Source of the DNA: Yamagishiella unicocca
Taxonomy: Eukaryota; Chlorophyta; Chlorophyceae; Chlamydomonadales; Volvocaceae
Assembly: GCA_003116995.1 (NCBI GenBank)
Contig: BDSL01000045.1
Coordinates: forward strand, 558,001 to 622,000
Reading direction: 5' to 3'
DNA length: 64,000 nt
Shown here: positions 1-12,496 of the stretch, piece by piece
How positions within the stretch are numbered: the first letter of the stretch is position 1
Layout: each line of letters begins with the position of its first letter
Program-made: the position numbers and the translations under genes
The notes under the pieces: generated by a model
What the model saw: only the letters and a program-made list of their open reading frames with translations
The model's database searches: none
What the model was told of the DNA's origin: nothing

Positions 1-242
1 GGGATGGAACCTGCGGTGTATGTACCGCAGCGGTATGTACCGCAGCGGTTATATTAGGATGGGTGGGTGGTTGGATGCTTGGCGTGGGTCGGGTGGCGCT
101 GCGAGCCGCGTGTAACGCCGTCCGTGTCGTGTATCGAAGGGACACCCACCTCACGCCTCGCTCCGCCACGAACGCTTCTTGACACTTTTGCGTGAATAAA
201 ATGGTGTGGTCATTCGTTTCGGCCCCTGCGTTCATTCCGCAG

Positions 243-3200
243 TGGGTGCAGGCAGCGCGGAGGGCGGCCTTGACGCCGCGAATATCCTCAAACCGGCGCT
301 GGCCCGCGGGTCGCTGCGCTGTATCGGCGCCACCACGCTGGCGGAGTACAGGAAACACGTTGAGCAGGACCCGGCCTTCGCGAGACGGTTCCAGGTGCGT
401 ACCCCACTTTCGGCTTCATCGCACTTCCCTCCCCCGAACCTGTACCTCCCACCACCTGCTGCTGTCCCGCGCATAGTTGTAGAATTGCGTCACCTTGCTT
501 CCCTCTTACCATCTCCCGCCCTAAACCCGCCACACAGAGCGTCCTCGTGGAGGAGCCGGGCGAGCGCGAGGTGGTGACGTGGCTGTACGGCCTGGCACCC
601 CGCTACGAGGAGCATCACGGTGTGGTGTTCACGGAGGGGGCGCTGCGGGCGGCAGCCAGCTGCGCGAAGCGGTGGGTGGAGTGGAGCGGAGACGAGGGGC
701 TTGAGTGGGTGCGGCCCCGCGCTGGCTGACCAAAACACATGCCACCCCGGCTCGGGTCCTCTGCCACACGTTCCCAGCTTCCCATCAACGTTACTGCGGA
801 ACTGCAGCCAAGGAAATACCCGTACACCTCCCGCTTCCTCTCATACCCTCCCCTCCCCTCCGCTCGCCTCCCCTGCAGCTACGTGTCCGAGCGGCGCCTG
901 CCCGACAGCGCCATAGACCTCATGGACGAGGCGGCGTCTCATGTGGTGCTGATGCACGCCTCGGCATCAGCGGTGAGGCAGGCGGCGGGGGCGGCAGCCC
1001 AGCGGTCGACCGGGGCGGCGGCTGGTGGCGGTGACTTTGCCGCGACTTCGCAGCATCCTCCCCCACGGCGGGCCACCGAGCTGCATTACCACGACGACGA
1101 CCAGCAGCTGCTGCATCGGGTGCAGCCGGGGCATAGCGGAGGCGACGTCGGGGGTGGTGGAGAAGGGCAGTGGCAGCCGCAGGACGCCGGGCAGCAAGCG
1201 GAGCAGCACCACCCGCCGCACCGCCCTCACTTGGCGCTGCGGCAGGATGGTGACGGCGGCGGTGGGCCTGGCGGAGGGTCAGGCAGTCGCGGCGGCGGCG
1301 GCGGCGGCGCTGCGGCTTCTTGCGGCTCGGGCCAGCAGCCGCTCGGCGTGGAAGTTCCCACGAGTGGTTTCGGAGCACTGGAGGAGGAGCTGCGGAGGGT
1401 GCTGCGGGACGACGCAGCGAGGGTGCTGCAGCCGATGGAACGGCTGACGCCGCCGCCGCCGCCGCCGCCGCTGCCGCCGCTGCCGCCGGCACGGCGGTCG
1501 GCGCCACAGGTGGCGGTTCCCGGCGCCGCGGGCGCTTGCTCTTCCGCCGGCAGCTCATCGTCTTCCGACTGCGCCAGCTGCGGCAGCCAGGGCGACCAAC
1601 ACCCGGGGGCTACTGCTGGCGGCGGTGGTTGCGGATCACGTACCGATCAGCAACAGCAACAGCTGGAGCGACAATGGGAGTCGGCTGCACCCCCACCGGC
1701 CTCCGGGAGCCGCCCGGGGCAGCACTACCAGGGGGGCGGGCCGCACACGCAGCGACAGCCCCCGCCGGGCGGCTCCGACGCGGCGCTGCGTGATTGGCGC
1801 AGCTGGGTTTCCTCTCAGGGGCGGCAGTCGCGGGAGGAGGCCCGGCAGCAGCAGCTGCTGGAGTGGTTCGGAGCCACGCCGCTGAATCCCAAGGCGGGAG
1901 TGGAGGGTGAGCAGTGGGGCCGCCGCCGCCGGGGGCGGGTGGCGCGGGCGGAGGGGACAAGCACGGGCGGAGGGGACGAGCACGGGCGGAGGGGACAAGC
2001 ACGGGCGGCCACGGGCTGGGGCTGGTGGGGAGTACTGGTTGCTGGTATCGTGGAGTTGCACAGTGGCTTAGAAGGCAGAACACACCGTGGCTTGAAGAGC
2101 AGAACACACAGTGGCTTGAAGGGCAGAACACACACGTCTAGCGACCTCCACTGGCCCCCCTACTGCCCGCGTGCCGCACCTCGGGTTGCCTCGTCAGGCC
2201 ACATCCAGACGACCCTGGAGCGCCAGCGGCGGCACGGGGAGATCTTTGGGTTCGCGGCGGCGGGGACCGCGGCGGCGGCGGCGGCGACGGGGCCCCCCGG
2301 GTACGGCGGCGGCGTCATGGGCTCTGGCGATCTTGCCGGCTGCTACGACGGGGGCGCACTGGCGGCTGAAAGTGCGCTGCCCAAGGCCTGCCCGCACTGC
2401 GGCACGTTGGTTTCGCCGCGACCAGGTGGGTACCTCAGCCAGCAGCACAAGTACACAACCTATCGTTTGCCTCCTGCCCCTCCTGCCCCCCTTGCTGGTC
2501 CCGTCCTCGTACGCCGATGCCGTCCGCGCGGCACTGCTCGGCATCAGGCCATCGCTTGGTCCGCCTCCGCCTCCGCCCCGTCGTCCCCTGACACCGCCCT
2601 CGTCCACTGACTCGTTGTCGCCGCCGCTTCTCCTCCCCCCGCCCCCGCCCCCGCCGCTGCGCTCTCAGAGGACCTGCGCCTCCGCTGCCCCAGCTGCCGC
2701 ACCCGCTTCCTCAACATCGCTCCGGAGAAGCTGCTCCTAGGCACCAGCGTGCTACGGCCCATGCAGCAGGCACTGCAGCACCACTACCCAGAACCCCACC
2801 AACACCATCACCAACAACAACACCAACAAGAGCACCAGCAAGGGATGCCAGCAGCACCGCCATCGGATGGAAGTGCTGCGGCCGCTGATCCGTTTGTCAA
2901 CACCCGGACCCAGACTCAGCTGCGGGACCGAGACCGCGATGGCGCCTCCAGCAGTAGCACCAACGGAGGCGGCAGCTATTACAGTGGCAGAAGCAGCAGC
3001 GGCGGCGGCGGCGACGGCACCCTTCATGGTGCCATAGGCGACGGCGGCGAGCTGGTGGTGGATGAGACGGCGGTGCTGGAGGTGGTGTCGCGAACTACGG
3101 GTCTGCCCCTGCAGTCCGTGCTCCGAGACCACCACGGGGCCCCGGTACGGCACTTGCGGACGGCATTGGAGGCCCAGCTGGTGGGACAGAGCGACGCCGT

Positions 3201-5655
3201 GCGGGCGGTGTGCACCGCCGTGCAGCTGCACCGGCTGGGGCTGGCGGGCGCGGCCTACAGTGCAGCCGGCGGCGACGGCGCCTTTCCTTCCGCTTCCTCC
3301 TCCTCCTCTTTCTCTCCCTCGTTGCGGCCGGTGGCGAGCTTCCTGCTTGTAGGGCCGGCAGGGTGCGGCAGGAGCACCCTGTGCAAGGTGAGGGGTGGCG
3401 AGCGGAGGTGGGGGTGGGGATAACAGTGTGTGTATGTGTTTTAAGTATGCTGAGCTGAGCCGCGAAGGAGACTGAGCGCGATGATACCAAGGAATCCGGA
3501 GGCAGGGCGAGGCGCCAATAGTTACCGAAAGACGCCCAGAGTGGGTCCACGGGAAGCCATAATTCCAATTATGTAGACGGCGTCCGCGCAGCGCTCCGAT
3601 AGCCAGAAGGACGGTGGCGGGCGACCGAGCTCCGGTAGCGGCCCTAACAACCGACGCCGCGCTGCTGCGGCGTATGCTTGGCGCGAAGCTCCTACAACTA
3701 CCGAGCCTACGTACCTATTTACCTATCCTAGTGCGCAAGGCAGGGATATAGGTAACAACTTCGCGTGCAATGCCAGTAACAGACAGAGTGCCCGGCACAG
3801 GAATCCCAGCCCATGCCAAATGCGAGGAAACTGACCTGGGAAGGAGAGGAAGAAGGACCAGGCGAAGCAGCAGAACGTTAGCGTTAAGTTGAAGGGCGAA
3901 GGAGACATGCGGGGCGGATGGAAAGGCAGGGACACACGTGAACGCGCCGCTTCTACGGAAGAGTAGTTAGTAATGCGTATGTATGCGTATGTATGTGTGT
4001 GTGGGGGGGGGTCCCGTCACGCTCAACCGCCGGTCAACCGCTGCCCAACCGCCCAGGCACTCGCCGAGGAGCTGTTCCACGATCCCGCGGCGCTGCTGGT
4101 GCTGCACGGCGGCGAGTACGGCAACCGAACGTCGCTGGCGCGGCTGGTGGGCGCGGCTCCCGGCTACGTCGGGTACGGCAGCGGCGGGATGCTGACGGAG
4201 GCGCTGCGGCGGCGGCCCCACTGCGTGCTGCTGGTGCAGGGGGCGGACCGGGCGCACTACGAGGTGGGTGGGAGGGGACGCCGGACGATCACCGGACATG
4301 CTGCTACCTCATCCTGCGTCCGCTTTCACTCTGCCAGCAACTAAGCTACGCGCCAAGTTGTGCACTTCGTGCCGCCAGCCTCCGTCAAGGGCTCCGAACC
4401 CAATGCAACATCACACGGTGTACCGTCTGGCGCACAGTATGTCGATTCCGAAATCCCACGTTTGCAGCGCCAGCGGCACTCAGGGCGGCACTCAGGGCGG
4501 CACTCAGGGCGGCACTCAGGGCGGCACTCAGGGCGGCACTCAGGGCGGCACTCAGGGCGGCACTCAGGGCGGCACTCAGGGCGGCACTCAGGGCGGCACT
4601 CAGGGCGGCACATACATGCGGGCTGCACATGGTCACGGGGTTGAGGACCAGGCGGCCTGCGCGCAGTGTTCCCGCCGGGGTACCGAAGCCCCCGCCCCCT
4701 CCTTCCTTCCTTTCCGCGGCTGCAGGTGCAAGAGCTGCTGGTACGCGGCGTACAGGAGGGGGTGATACGCGACGGGCAGGGCCGCAGCGCATCACTGCGC
4801 AATGCCATCGTCGTCTTCACCACCACTACCACCACTACCACCACCACCACCGCCACCGCCGGCGCAGCCGCCTCGGGTCCGGCGGGTCACTCGGGCAGCA
4901 GCGCAGCGGCTGCAACGATAGGCCCCAACGCCGGAGCCACGACCCACACCTCCGCCGGCGACGCTGAGGCGGCAAGCGGGCGGGCGTCCGCAGGCAGGGA
5001 TTGGGGCAGCGGCGCTGCCGCCGGCGCCGGCTGGGGCCTGCTTCCGGAGCTGTGGACGAGCGTCGACCGCGTCGTACACTTCTCCGCGCTGGACGAGCAG
5101 CAGCGCGCCGAAGTGGTGGAACGGCAAGTAATGGGCATGGCTGAGCAGCTGCGGCCGGCGGGCGTGGCTGCGATCCAGTTGGAACCCGCGGCGGCGACTT
5201 GGCTGGCGCGAGTCGCGGCGGCCGGGCCGTCGCCCGTTGGCAGTGGCGGCGGCGGCGGCGGCGGCGGCGGCGCTGGCGGCGGCGGAATGGCGGGCTGCTC
5301 CAACCTGCTGCGCAGGCAGCTACTAGAGCCGCTGGCGGAGCTGCTGGTGGCGGCAGCCGAGCAGCGAGTGAGTGCTCCAGGGGAGGTCGTCACAGGACGC
5401 TTTGCGAACGGCGAGTACGGCAGTCGCCAGCGCCAAGTGGTGGTACGGGTCGGGTTGGCGCGGGCAGCGGCGGCCGGTGGCGCTGCGGCGGTGGCATCAT
5501 CGCCTGGGGTGGGGCTGGAGTTGAGGCTGGTGGAGGTGGGGGCCGAAGGAGCAGTGTCAGCAGACATGGGGGCCGTGGTGGTGGGAGACAGTGACCCGGC
5601 TGCGGTGCCATTCGGGGCGGTAGCTGGGAGGGCTGTAGCAGCTGCACGAGTGTGA
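243..5655 (+). CDS. Clp/Hsp100-like AAA+ chaperone with degenerate second ATPase domain (5' end outside window)
   Basis: Proposed exons are 243-394, 538-671, 879-1906, 2198-2425, 2669-3387, 4057-4263 and 4726-5655; all junction phases agree. The first two exons carry the end of nucleotide-binding domain 1 ([20 protein letters not shown], then FARRFQ with the Arg-finger pair), followed by the Clp hallmark [16 protein letters not shown] low-complexity stretch of about 340 residues rich in Gly, Gln and His then replaces the expected ClpB coiled-coil middle domain. A CPHC pair (2390-2401) and a CPSC pair (2683-2694) sit before domain 2. Domain 2 keeps the pore-loop motif [20 protein letters not shown]. 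However, its Walker A reads GPAGCGRST (Lys to Arg), Walker B reads VLLVQG instead of LLDE, sensor 1 lies in a poly-Thr run, and the Arg-finger and GAR sensor-2 residues are gone. Family membership is clear. ClpB versus another Hsp100 class is not settled. The N-terminus and Walker A/B of domain 1 lie upstream of the window. A GTGAGT at 5369 could be an alternative donor. Confidence 0.85.
2390..2694 (+). other. Putative zinc-ribbon-like CxxC...CxxC insertion in the Clp-like protein
   Basis: In the reading frame of the Clp-like gene, the exon ending at 2425 encodes [12 protein letters not shown]. After splicing (phase 1 at both ends) the exon starting at 2669 continues [16 protein letters not shown]. 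The two CxxC pairs lie about 17 residues apart, a spacing compatible with zinc binding. Classical ClpB does not have such an element between domain 1 and domain 2. Zinc binding is inferred only from the cysteine pattern. Confidence 0.55.
3435..3518 (+). repeat. Dispersed 84-bp intronic repeat, copy 1
   Basis: This stretch in the intron 3388-4056 of the Clp-like gene is nearly identical, over about 80 bases, to 42115-42198 in an intron of the cyclase receptor gene. The shared core includes GCTGAGCTGAGCCGCGAAGG and GGAATCCGGAGGCAGGGCGA. I count only a handful of mismatches. The rest of the two introns does not match. Confidence 0.85.
4472..4612 (+). repeat. 12-bp minisatellite (GGCACTCAGGGC) in an intron of the Clp-like gene
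   Basis: About eleven perfect tandem copies of a 12-bp unit fill the middle of the intron 4264-4725. Because 12 is a multiple of three, all frames stay open and spurious repetitive ORFs appear on both strands. The flanking exons join in phase without it. Confidence 0.95.
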
Positions 5656-7743
5656 TCCCGCTGCACTGGCTAGACAGGAAGCATGTACGACACTTGGCAT
5701 CTCATGAGTGGGCAGCTGGAAGGGGCGTGGCTTGGCGCCGACCGCTTTTGAGTGTGTTCTGGACGACGATGAAACGAAATATTAGCCCAATCCCAGCAAT
5801 GAACAACAATGAACCGAAATTTCAACCCAAACCCAGCGACGTTACTGAAGGCGCGACTGGACAAGTTGGGCGTCGGCGGCCGGTGGGCAGGACGTGTAGG
5901 AGGGTTAGGGGGGCGGGCTCGATCAGATACTGCTCTACTCAGAGTCTCAGACGGGCAGCTGCCGACGCAAGGTGTCCTCTGGCAGCGCGATTGCCCTCCC
6001 GCGAACGGTCCTAGTCCCCATGCCATAAGCGTATGGTCCTATTGCCGTACAGGGTGCATGCGGTAGCGGGTTTGCAACCGCGCTCGCGTGGTTTGCGCTG
6101 TTAGGATCAATGAAGCAAGGTCAATGCGGGCTTTGGGGGCATCGACTATGGATGCAATGGAAATTGAATGCAGTGACATGGGGGTCGGTAACATGGTTCG
6201 GAGTTTGCAGCGCGCGTATCGCTCAAAACGCACGCAGCAGGTTCGTCCACGCCTGACGCGGCCTACGTGTTGTAGCTAGGTGCTTCAGGACCGGGATCAG
6301 GATCAGGTCAGGTCAGGGGGGTGTTCGGTGGTTTGCGGCAGTAGGGCTGCGCACGCACGTATGCGTGACGTGCAATGTGGTGAGGACTGGGAAGTCACAT
6401 GCAGCAGCGGCACGCTGCGGCCTCCATGATACATGGTGCGGCTGTGTGCAGCACAGGGTGCGGCAGCTTGCGGCACTTGAGCTAATGCAACCAAGGGCTC
6501 AATGGCCCCTCCTTGTGGGCTGACATGTAGGCAGCCGCTCCCTCCCAGGTTCGCATTCCACGGTTGCATTCCTGCGGCATAGGGCAGCGCCCCAACCTCA
6601 TTTTGTGACGGCCAGGAGGCTGCAACACACGGCTGCAACGGTATTTTTAAAGGTTTCAACGTACGGTGTACGTATCTATAATTTGGTTTCTCGCCCTGGA
6701 GCGCCTGTAGGTTCGGCCTGCAGGGAAGGCGTTCAGGTGCGTTACGCAGGTGCTGGTAAGTGGCGCGGCAAACCTCTACTTCAGCGAAACAGGTAGCTCG
6801 GTCTTGGTCGGCACTGCCTTTCGAGCTGCACAGCTCATTGCGTGTGAAAGAGCCAGTATGGACGTACGAATCGTATGAACACATTACCGGTAGTTTTGGA
6901 TTGCGTCTGCCTCGATTGAGCAGAACTGTCCAGGGAGATTTGGGACAGCGTTCGATCAAGGTGCCAGGCTGCGGCCGGTCTCAGCAGCCAGGAGGCAGCA
7001 GGTACTGGTACGGGCCGCTGCGCCACTGGGACCGGCTGCTGCCTCGCCGCTGGGACTGTGGCATGCTATGATCAAGTACTTAACCCAAGGCAGCTGCTAA
7101 GCTGGGATTTGTGCGTCTCCAAAGCAGACGTTCTTCTATCTCCGTTGCTACATACAATTCCTTGGTGGCAATGAGATGCTCTGTCGATTATTCCTCGCGG
7201 CTTTAAATCTGCAAAGCAACACTTTTGGTAGTCGCGAGGGACGAATGGCAGCTTACATGCAGCCTTCAGTTAAGTATTTGCTGTGCCTCGTTTGCTTAAT
7301 TCCGCTGCAATGCAAGCTGTTTGTGCAACGGCTATGGCACATAAGCGGTCTATAGGACCATCGGCCTAGGTACCCGCAGTGGCATCGGGATGGTGGTAAG
7401 CAATCATGGCTGTGATGATTGCGTATATCACTTGCGCGAGCTCTATGGCAAAATGCACAGTTTGTGACGTGGATGTTTCACACATTTTGAAAGTCGGACT
7501 CGATATGCATCCACCATACGAGACTCTGGACCACGCGATGCAACACTTGTAGTACGGAAGGCTTAGAACGTGAATCTGCGTTGGCGGCAGTTCGATGGAT
7601 CCTGGTCACACCTGTCACACTGGATCCAGCAGAGGCGTCTGACGAGGACCAACAATAAATCTCATCCCAAAGCTTACCACTTACGTACATATATGTATCC
7701 TCTAAGGTCGATTTTCAATCGTTTATGATTATAATCTATTATA
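5656..7743. other. Intergenic, no supported gene
   Basis: About 2.1 kb between the Clp-like gene and the next plus-strand gene. It contains short open frames on both strands (the longest is 218 codons at 6303-6959, minus), but none shows a recognisable domain or convincing splice pattern. Base composition is more A/T-rich than in the exons. It presumably holds the 3' UTR of the upstream gene and the promoter of the downstream one. Confidence 0.5.
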
Positions 7744-8783
7744 ATGTTGCAAATTTTACATCCAACCTTGCAGCCGCCGCGGCAGCGGACCTTCGGCGTC
7801 GGCGTCATAGGCAATCGGACGAATGGTCGCCCATACGCAACACGCGTCAGTGGGTTGCCGATGCAGCTGTCTATGCGACAGGGCCCACAGCAAACCATGC
7901 ATCCGTCCAAGCCGACGCAGCAGCAAGAATACTGCGGTGGCACCCAAATTAGCAAATTGGATGAAGACGTCGCAGAGATTCCTGAACGACAATTGGCTTC
8001 GGCGCTTGTGGCGTTCGCGCGGTGGCTCGTCGCCACGACTGGAGTCCTCGCGCTATCACTATCGCTTCTGTGCAGCCCTCCCATTGGCGTACAAGGATTT
8101 GCGCGTGATGCCTCTAACTACTTTGCATTTGAGGAGCTTTCACTGCCGATGGGATCCCCGACAAATGCCCAGCACATGGCGACAGCGCCAATTGTGGAAC
8201 TGCACTCTGTCCATCACTGGCAACGCGCGACAATCCTATCTGCTCTCAAGGGCCGCGTGCTGGCCACCGTGCTGACGTCTGAGGCTGCCAGCAATGCGCA
8301 TGGCGAGGAAATTGCGGCTCTAATGCGCAATTTCGGAGGAGCTGACGTAGACTTCGCAGTGGTGGTGGCCACCGAAGAGGACATCATGCAAGCGGAGCCC
8401 AATTGCCCTCACGCGCGGCTGGTACACCGGCTCAAGGTATGGCCGGCTCGCACTTCGCTGTATCTGCACTGCCGTTAAGGGAGATCATTGCCGCTTGTGA
8501 GCACGTGCTGAGTCCATCAGTATGCGTTGTAACGTTTACTTCCTCAAGGCAATGCACTCATCACTTATCACTCCTCCTTGCTTACTTATGCGTGCTGCCC
8601 TGCTCAACCATTCCACAGGACAACGGCCGCCTGGTGCTGCCGGCGCTGGCGGTGACTGGCGGCAGGAAGTCCGGCAGGTACATGCGGGCCGCTGGCATGA
8701 CGGAGTTTCGCCAGGTGCTGGCGGATGCGGTGCACCGGAATGCCCACGGTGTCAAGACCCCGGCCGTAGCTGTTGTTGCGTGA
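7744..8783 (+). CDS. Unrecognised protein with one hydrophobic segment (285 aa, two exons)
   Basis: Exon 1 is 7744-8436 and ends AAG|GTATGG. Exon 2 is 8619-8783 and follows TTCCACAG. The junction is phase 0 and the product is 285 residues. About 95-115 residues in, there is a hydrophobic stretch (WLVATTGVLALSLSLLCSPP), followed by a soluble domain containing HWQRATILSALKGRVLATVL and, in exon 2, NGRLVLPALAVTGG. The alternation of beta-like and alpha-like segments would suit a thioredoxin-like or other alpha/beta fold, but there is no CxxC and I do not recognise a family. The Gln-, Arg- and Pro-rich N-terminus plus the hydrophobic segment could be an organelle or lumen targeting signal or a membrane anchor; this is inference. 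An alternative start further in is possible (MQLSMRQG). Confidence 0.55.
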
Positions 8784-10858
8784 AGAGGGCCTGGATGACG
8801 ATTGTGCCTTTATTCATACCGCGCGCGCTAATTGAATCCTTCGGTCGACAAGACGTCGACAAGATGAGGCTTTTTATCACAACAGCGCAACGTGATACGC
8901 AATTAGGCCACCAAGCTCAGGATGGCGTTGGTGCGATTTAAGCATTTCATGCAGCGCAGTTTGCTTGGGGGAGGTTGGGACCGGGAGGTTAGTGTTAGCA
9001 CACGTGGTGGATCATTTTATACATAGTATACATCGGAGGGATACCGGTACCATGAAGAACAACAGTTGCCAAGCATGGGCTGGTTCGCTAAAGCTCGTTT
9101 TGTCTGGTTTGCTTTCGAATCTGGTTTGCTTTCGAAGCTACTTCGCCCCATGCGGGGCCAAGGCAGGGCCGCTGAATAGGGGGCGCGCGGACTAGGGCAT
9201 TTTCCTCAAAAAACATGCTCGCCCGTGCGCACCCGAGTTCTCACGTCCAAACCTCGCGACTCATATCAACCATACGTTTTATTCCATACATAGCTCTCGT
9301 ACACGTACATATGTTTTATTTATAGTACCATTTATTTCGTTGAAGATGGGGTTTGGTGCTGTCTGTGTCTTTGCTGGCTGGCCATTCCCAATCGGAAGCT
9401 GGAGACTGCTGAAGAATTGCGAAGAAGACTTGAATAGAGGATTGATGGCAGGATGGTTCCAAGTCAGGAAGCCAGAACGAGGGGGGGGCGAGGGGGCAGC
9501 CTCGTCACTCGTACGGGCAGACGCTGAGCATGTTGCGAACGGCGGCTCGTACTTGTTGACCTGCTGTACCCCAACTTTGCTCCCCAGCTGTACCCCAATT
9601 TGGGCCCGCTGGATGGTGTGTGATGCGCACGTGCTGTTATGCGCTACGTTATCAGCCAAGTTCGTACAACCATGGCGTGATAGGAGATAAGGAGTGTGTT
9701 GCGTTGAAATCACCCAATTGTAGGCGCACGTGGTGGCGCGGGAAGGTGCGTATGGCTTTCACATGCGCATCCCCCCACATGTACGGCTTTCTTAATAATG
9801 ATGGGCCAGGTCACCGCGAGATACCTCCGTGTCCGGGCCATCCAATACATGTTGTAACCTTTATCGAAGCGAGTAAGCATGACCAGCGTGCAAGAAGATC
9901 TGTGTTACGCTCCAGACAGCCGCGGCAGTAATCGTGGCCGTCGCGTAGGAAGTGGGTGAATCGCGGTCCATGGATCAAAGGTAGCAAGGGCCACGAGGCA
10001 GCACCGCAGAGCGATGTCGGTTAGAGCCCCCCGCGGTCGCCTGATCATCCTCCTTCGGGCCACCTAGGCCTCCACGTCAAGACGCACGCATGCTGCCGCT
10101 GGTGCATGGCGATCGGGTGACCCGTGGGCCGCAAGCGGAATCTACGGGTCCCCGGGGTGTACCTGCTCGCTGTGTTCGGATTCGCAGCTGCTGGCGTTGT
10201 TGCGCGCTTCGCAGCTGGTGTTGTTGCGCGGTTCGCAGCTGGTGTTGTTGCGCGGTTAACAACTCGAGCGTTGCTGCATGCGGGCGAACCCACCGTACAC
10301 CTGCCTGGCACACATCTTGACCACGGCGGCCCTGATGGCCCTGACCATCGCCACATGTTTTACAGCATGTTGCACCACGTTGCTCGCGAGTGAAGACCTG
10401 CTTTGCTGGCGCACCCTTTCGGTGAGTCGCCGACCCGCTTGGCCGTCGAGAGGGGACACACAACCCTGAGAGGCCCTGAGCCAGCTCAAGCAGCCTGCCG
10501 AATGGAACCGCCAAATCGAACTCCTGTCCGGACCACCCTGCTCGCTACTCCTGCGCTGCAGCCTATTCGGCTCCAAGGGACGACGTATAGGGCCCCCAAG
10601 GGCGCGAGCGATGACAATGTAGTTTGTACGCCGGCCTTTATCCGTTTTTTCCAACCAACAACCAGGGCCGCCGCCGCGCCGAGCACACATGGTGACTCGC
10701 CGACTCGCCTACCGGCCCCTCTCCTGACCAGCAACGCCAACACTCAACCTGCCCTAGTCAGCCACCGCATTTCGGGTGTGTACCGCTCAACAGCCAACAC
10801 CCCCACCCGCCTCGGTCTCCCACCCTCTTTCCAGCGCCCACCCATGCAACGGCCGTCA
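8784..10858. other. Intergenic, no supported gene
   Basis: About 2.1 kb lying between convergent genes. Open frames here (for example 9279-9713 minus, and a set at 10045-10514) overlap in several frames, lack recognisable motifs, and look like chance frames. A short direct repeat of about 24 bp (AGCTGGTGTTGTTGCGCG) occurs three times with variation at 10187-10258. Nothing else stands out. Confidence 0.5.
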
Positions 10859-11049
10859 TCACTCCTCATCATCATCGTCCTCCTCCTCCTCCTCACTCGC
10901 CTGCCGGACCCCCCTTCGACCCGGACCGCCCTTGCCCGCCGCCGCCGCCGCCGCGCCGCCGCCTCGCCCCACTCGCTGTCGTACCGCGTCAGCCGGCAGG
11001 TCGTCCTCATCCGTCAGGTCCGCCAGCTCCTCCTCCTCGTCGTACGAAT

Positions 11050-11080
<31 letters not shown>

Positions 11081-12457
11081 ATCTTCGGACGAGTCCCCCT
11101 CCTCAGCGCTAGCGCCCTCCCCCTCGCTGTCGTCCCCTCCGCCCGCCGCGTCCTCCTCCACCCCCGCCATACCACCTCCGCGGCTGCCGCTGGGTCCGGC
11201 GCCAGGCAGGTTCGAAGCGGCGACTGCGGCGAGCGCGCAGACAGGCGGTGTTCGGGGTGGGTGCGGACACGGTGACCATCGACATCAGTTGTGACGGTGG
11301 ACCGGCTGCCGAGTACACCTGATGGTTGGTGGTGGCGAATAACAAGCCACAACAACGCCCAGGCGGACCCTCGCCCCACCCCTCTCCTGTCAAGACAAGC
11401 CCTCGCTCCCCCCGCCCCGCTCTTCCCTCACTCACCAGAGCCGGACGGTTCCGTCCGCAAGCGCTTCGAGGGGCGCTGCCTGCAGGGGGGGGTTGGCGAA
11501 GAGACCCGTGTAACCGATATAGCAGAAGGGAGGGGTGGGCGGGCTCGGGCGGGGGCGAGTCAGCAGGTGCCCCGATTTCTTTTCTGGTGCACTAGGGCCC
11601 AGCATGCCGGCACGACGGCAGTTGGGGCGCTGCCAGCCAGTGGGGGACCGGGGGCCGCAACACCCGCACGAGCACCAGTGGCGTGGGCAGGCAGGCGCGC
11701 GGGCTGGGCTGGGCAGAAGACAGAAACTATGGGGTGCCTAGCGGCCCCCCCTCTCCTCCCCCGCTTCCTGGCAGCTCTCCTCCCTCGCCGGCAGCGGTAA
11801 GCCCGCGGGTCCAGCCAGCCAGCCGGCTCCCTCCCTCCCGGTCCTCTCCCCCCTCACCCGGCCTCCATTCGCTCCAGAGCCGCGGGGTCGAAGTCCTCGT
11901 CGTCCTCGTCATCGTCCTCATCCTCGTCGCCCACGTCAATGTCGCACGTCTCCATGGCAGCGGCGCCGGCAGCACCTCCGCCGGGCGCTGCCGCCGGGCC
12001 GGGTCCTAGCCGCGGCGGTGCGGCCGGGTCGTACGGCTGCGGGTCATGGGCCGGAAGGGGAGGGCGCCGCGGGGCACGTGTACTTGGGATCGGCTACGTG
12101 AACGGATATTGGTGTGTCGCGGTTGGAAGGGGGCGGGGGAGGCGACGTTGCGCGATGCGGGTAGCGCCGGCAGCGGAAAGAACCGCAGACGCAGTCACAG
12201 ATGCCGCCTGGGGCTCTCGGTCGGGGACGCTGCAGCAAGGCTAAGGCTGAAAGTAGCCGACGGCCGGACACCCATGGTGGCACCACCGGGGCTGCAATCT
12301 GGCAGTCCACGGTGGCGCCCGGGAGGTATGAGCGGAGACCCGTGGGCCCGTACTGAAAAGGAAAATCGATTAGATAACGTTTGGTACACGCACACGCGTT
12401 CGACGATGCATGCTGGAGCAATTGGTGCGCCCGGTGGCGCCCGGGAGGAGGAACGCA

Positions 12458-12496
<39 letters not shown>

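Noticed and set aside
4266..4967. Repetitive ORFs on both strands across the 12-bp repeat
   Set aside because: The unit length is a multiple of three, so all frames stay open. The segment is an intron of the Clp-like gene, whose flanking exons join in phase.
6303..6959. 218-codon minus-strand ORF
   Set aside because: No domain, no splice partners and no composition bias of coding exons; treated as a chance frame.
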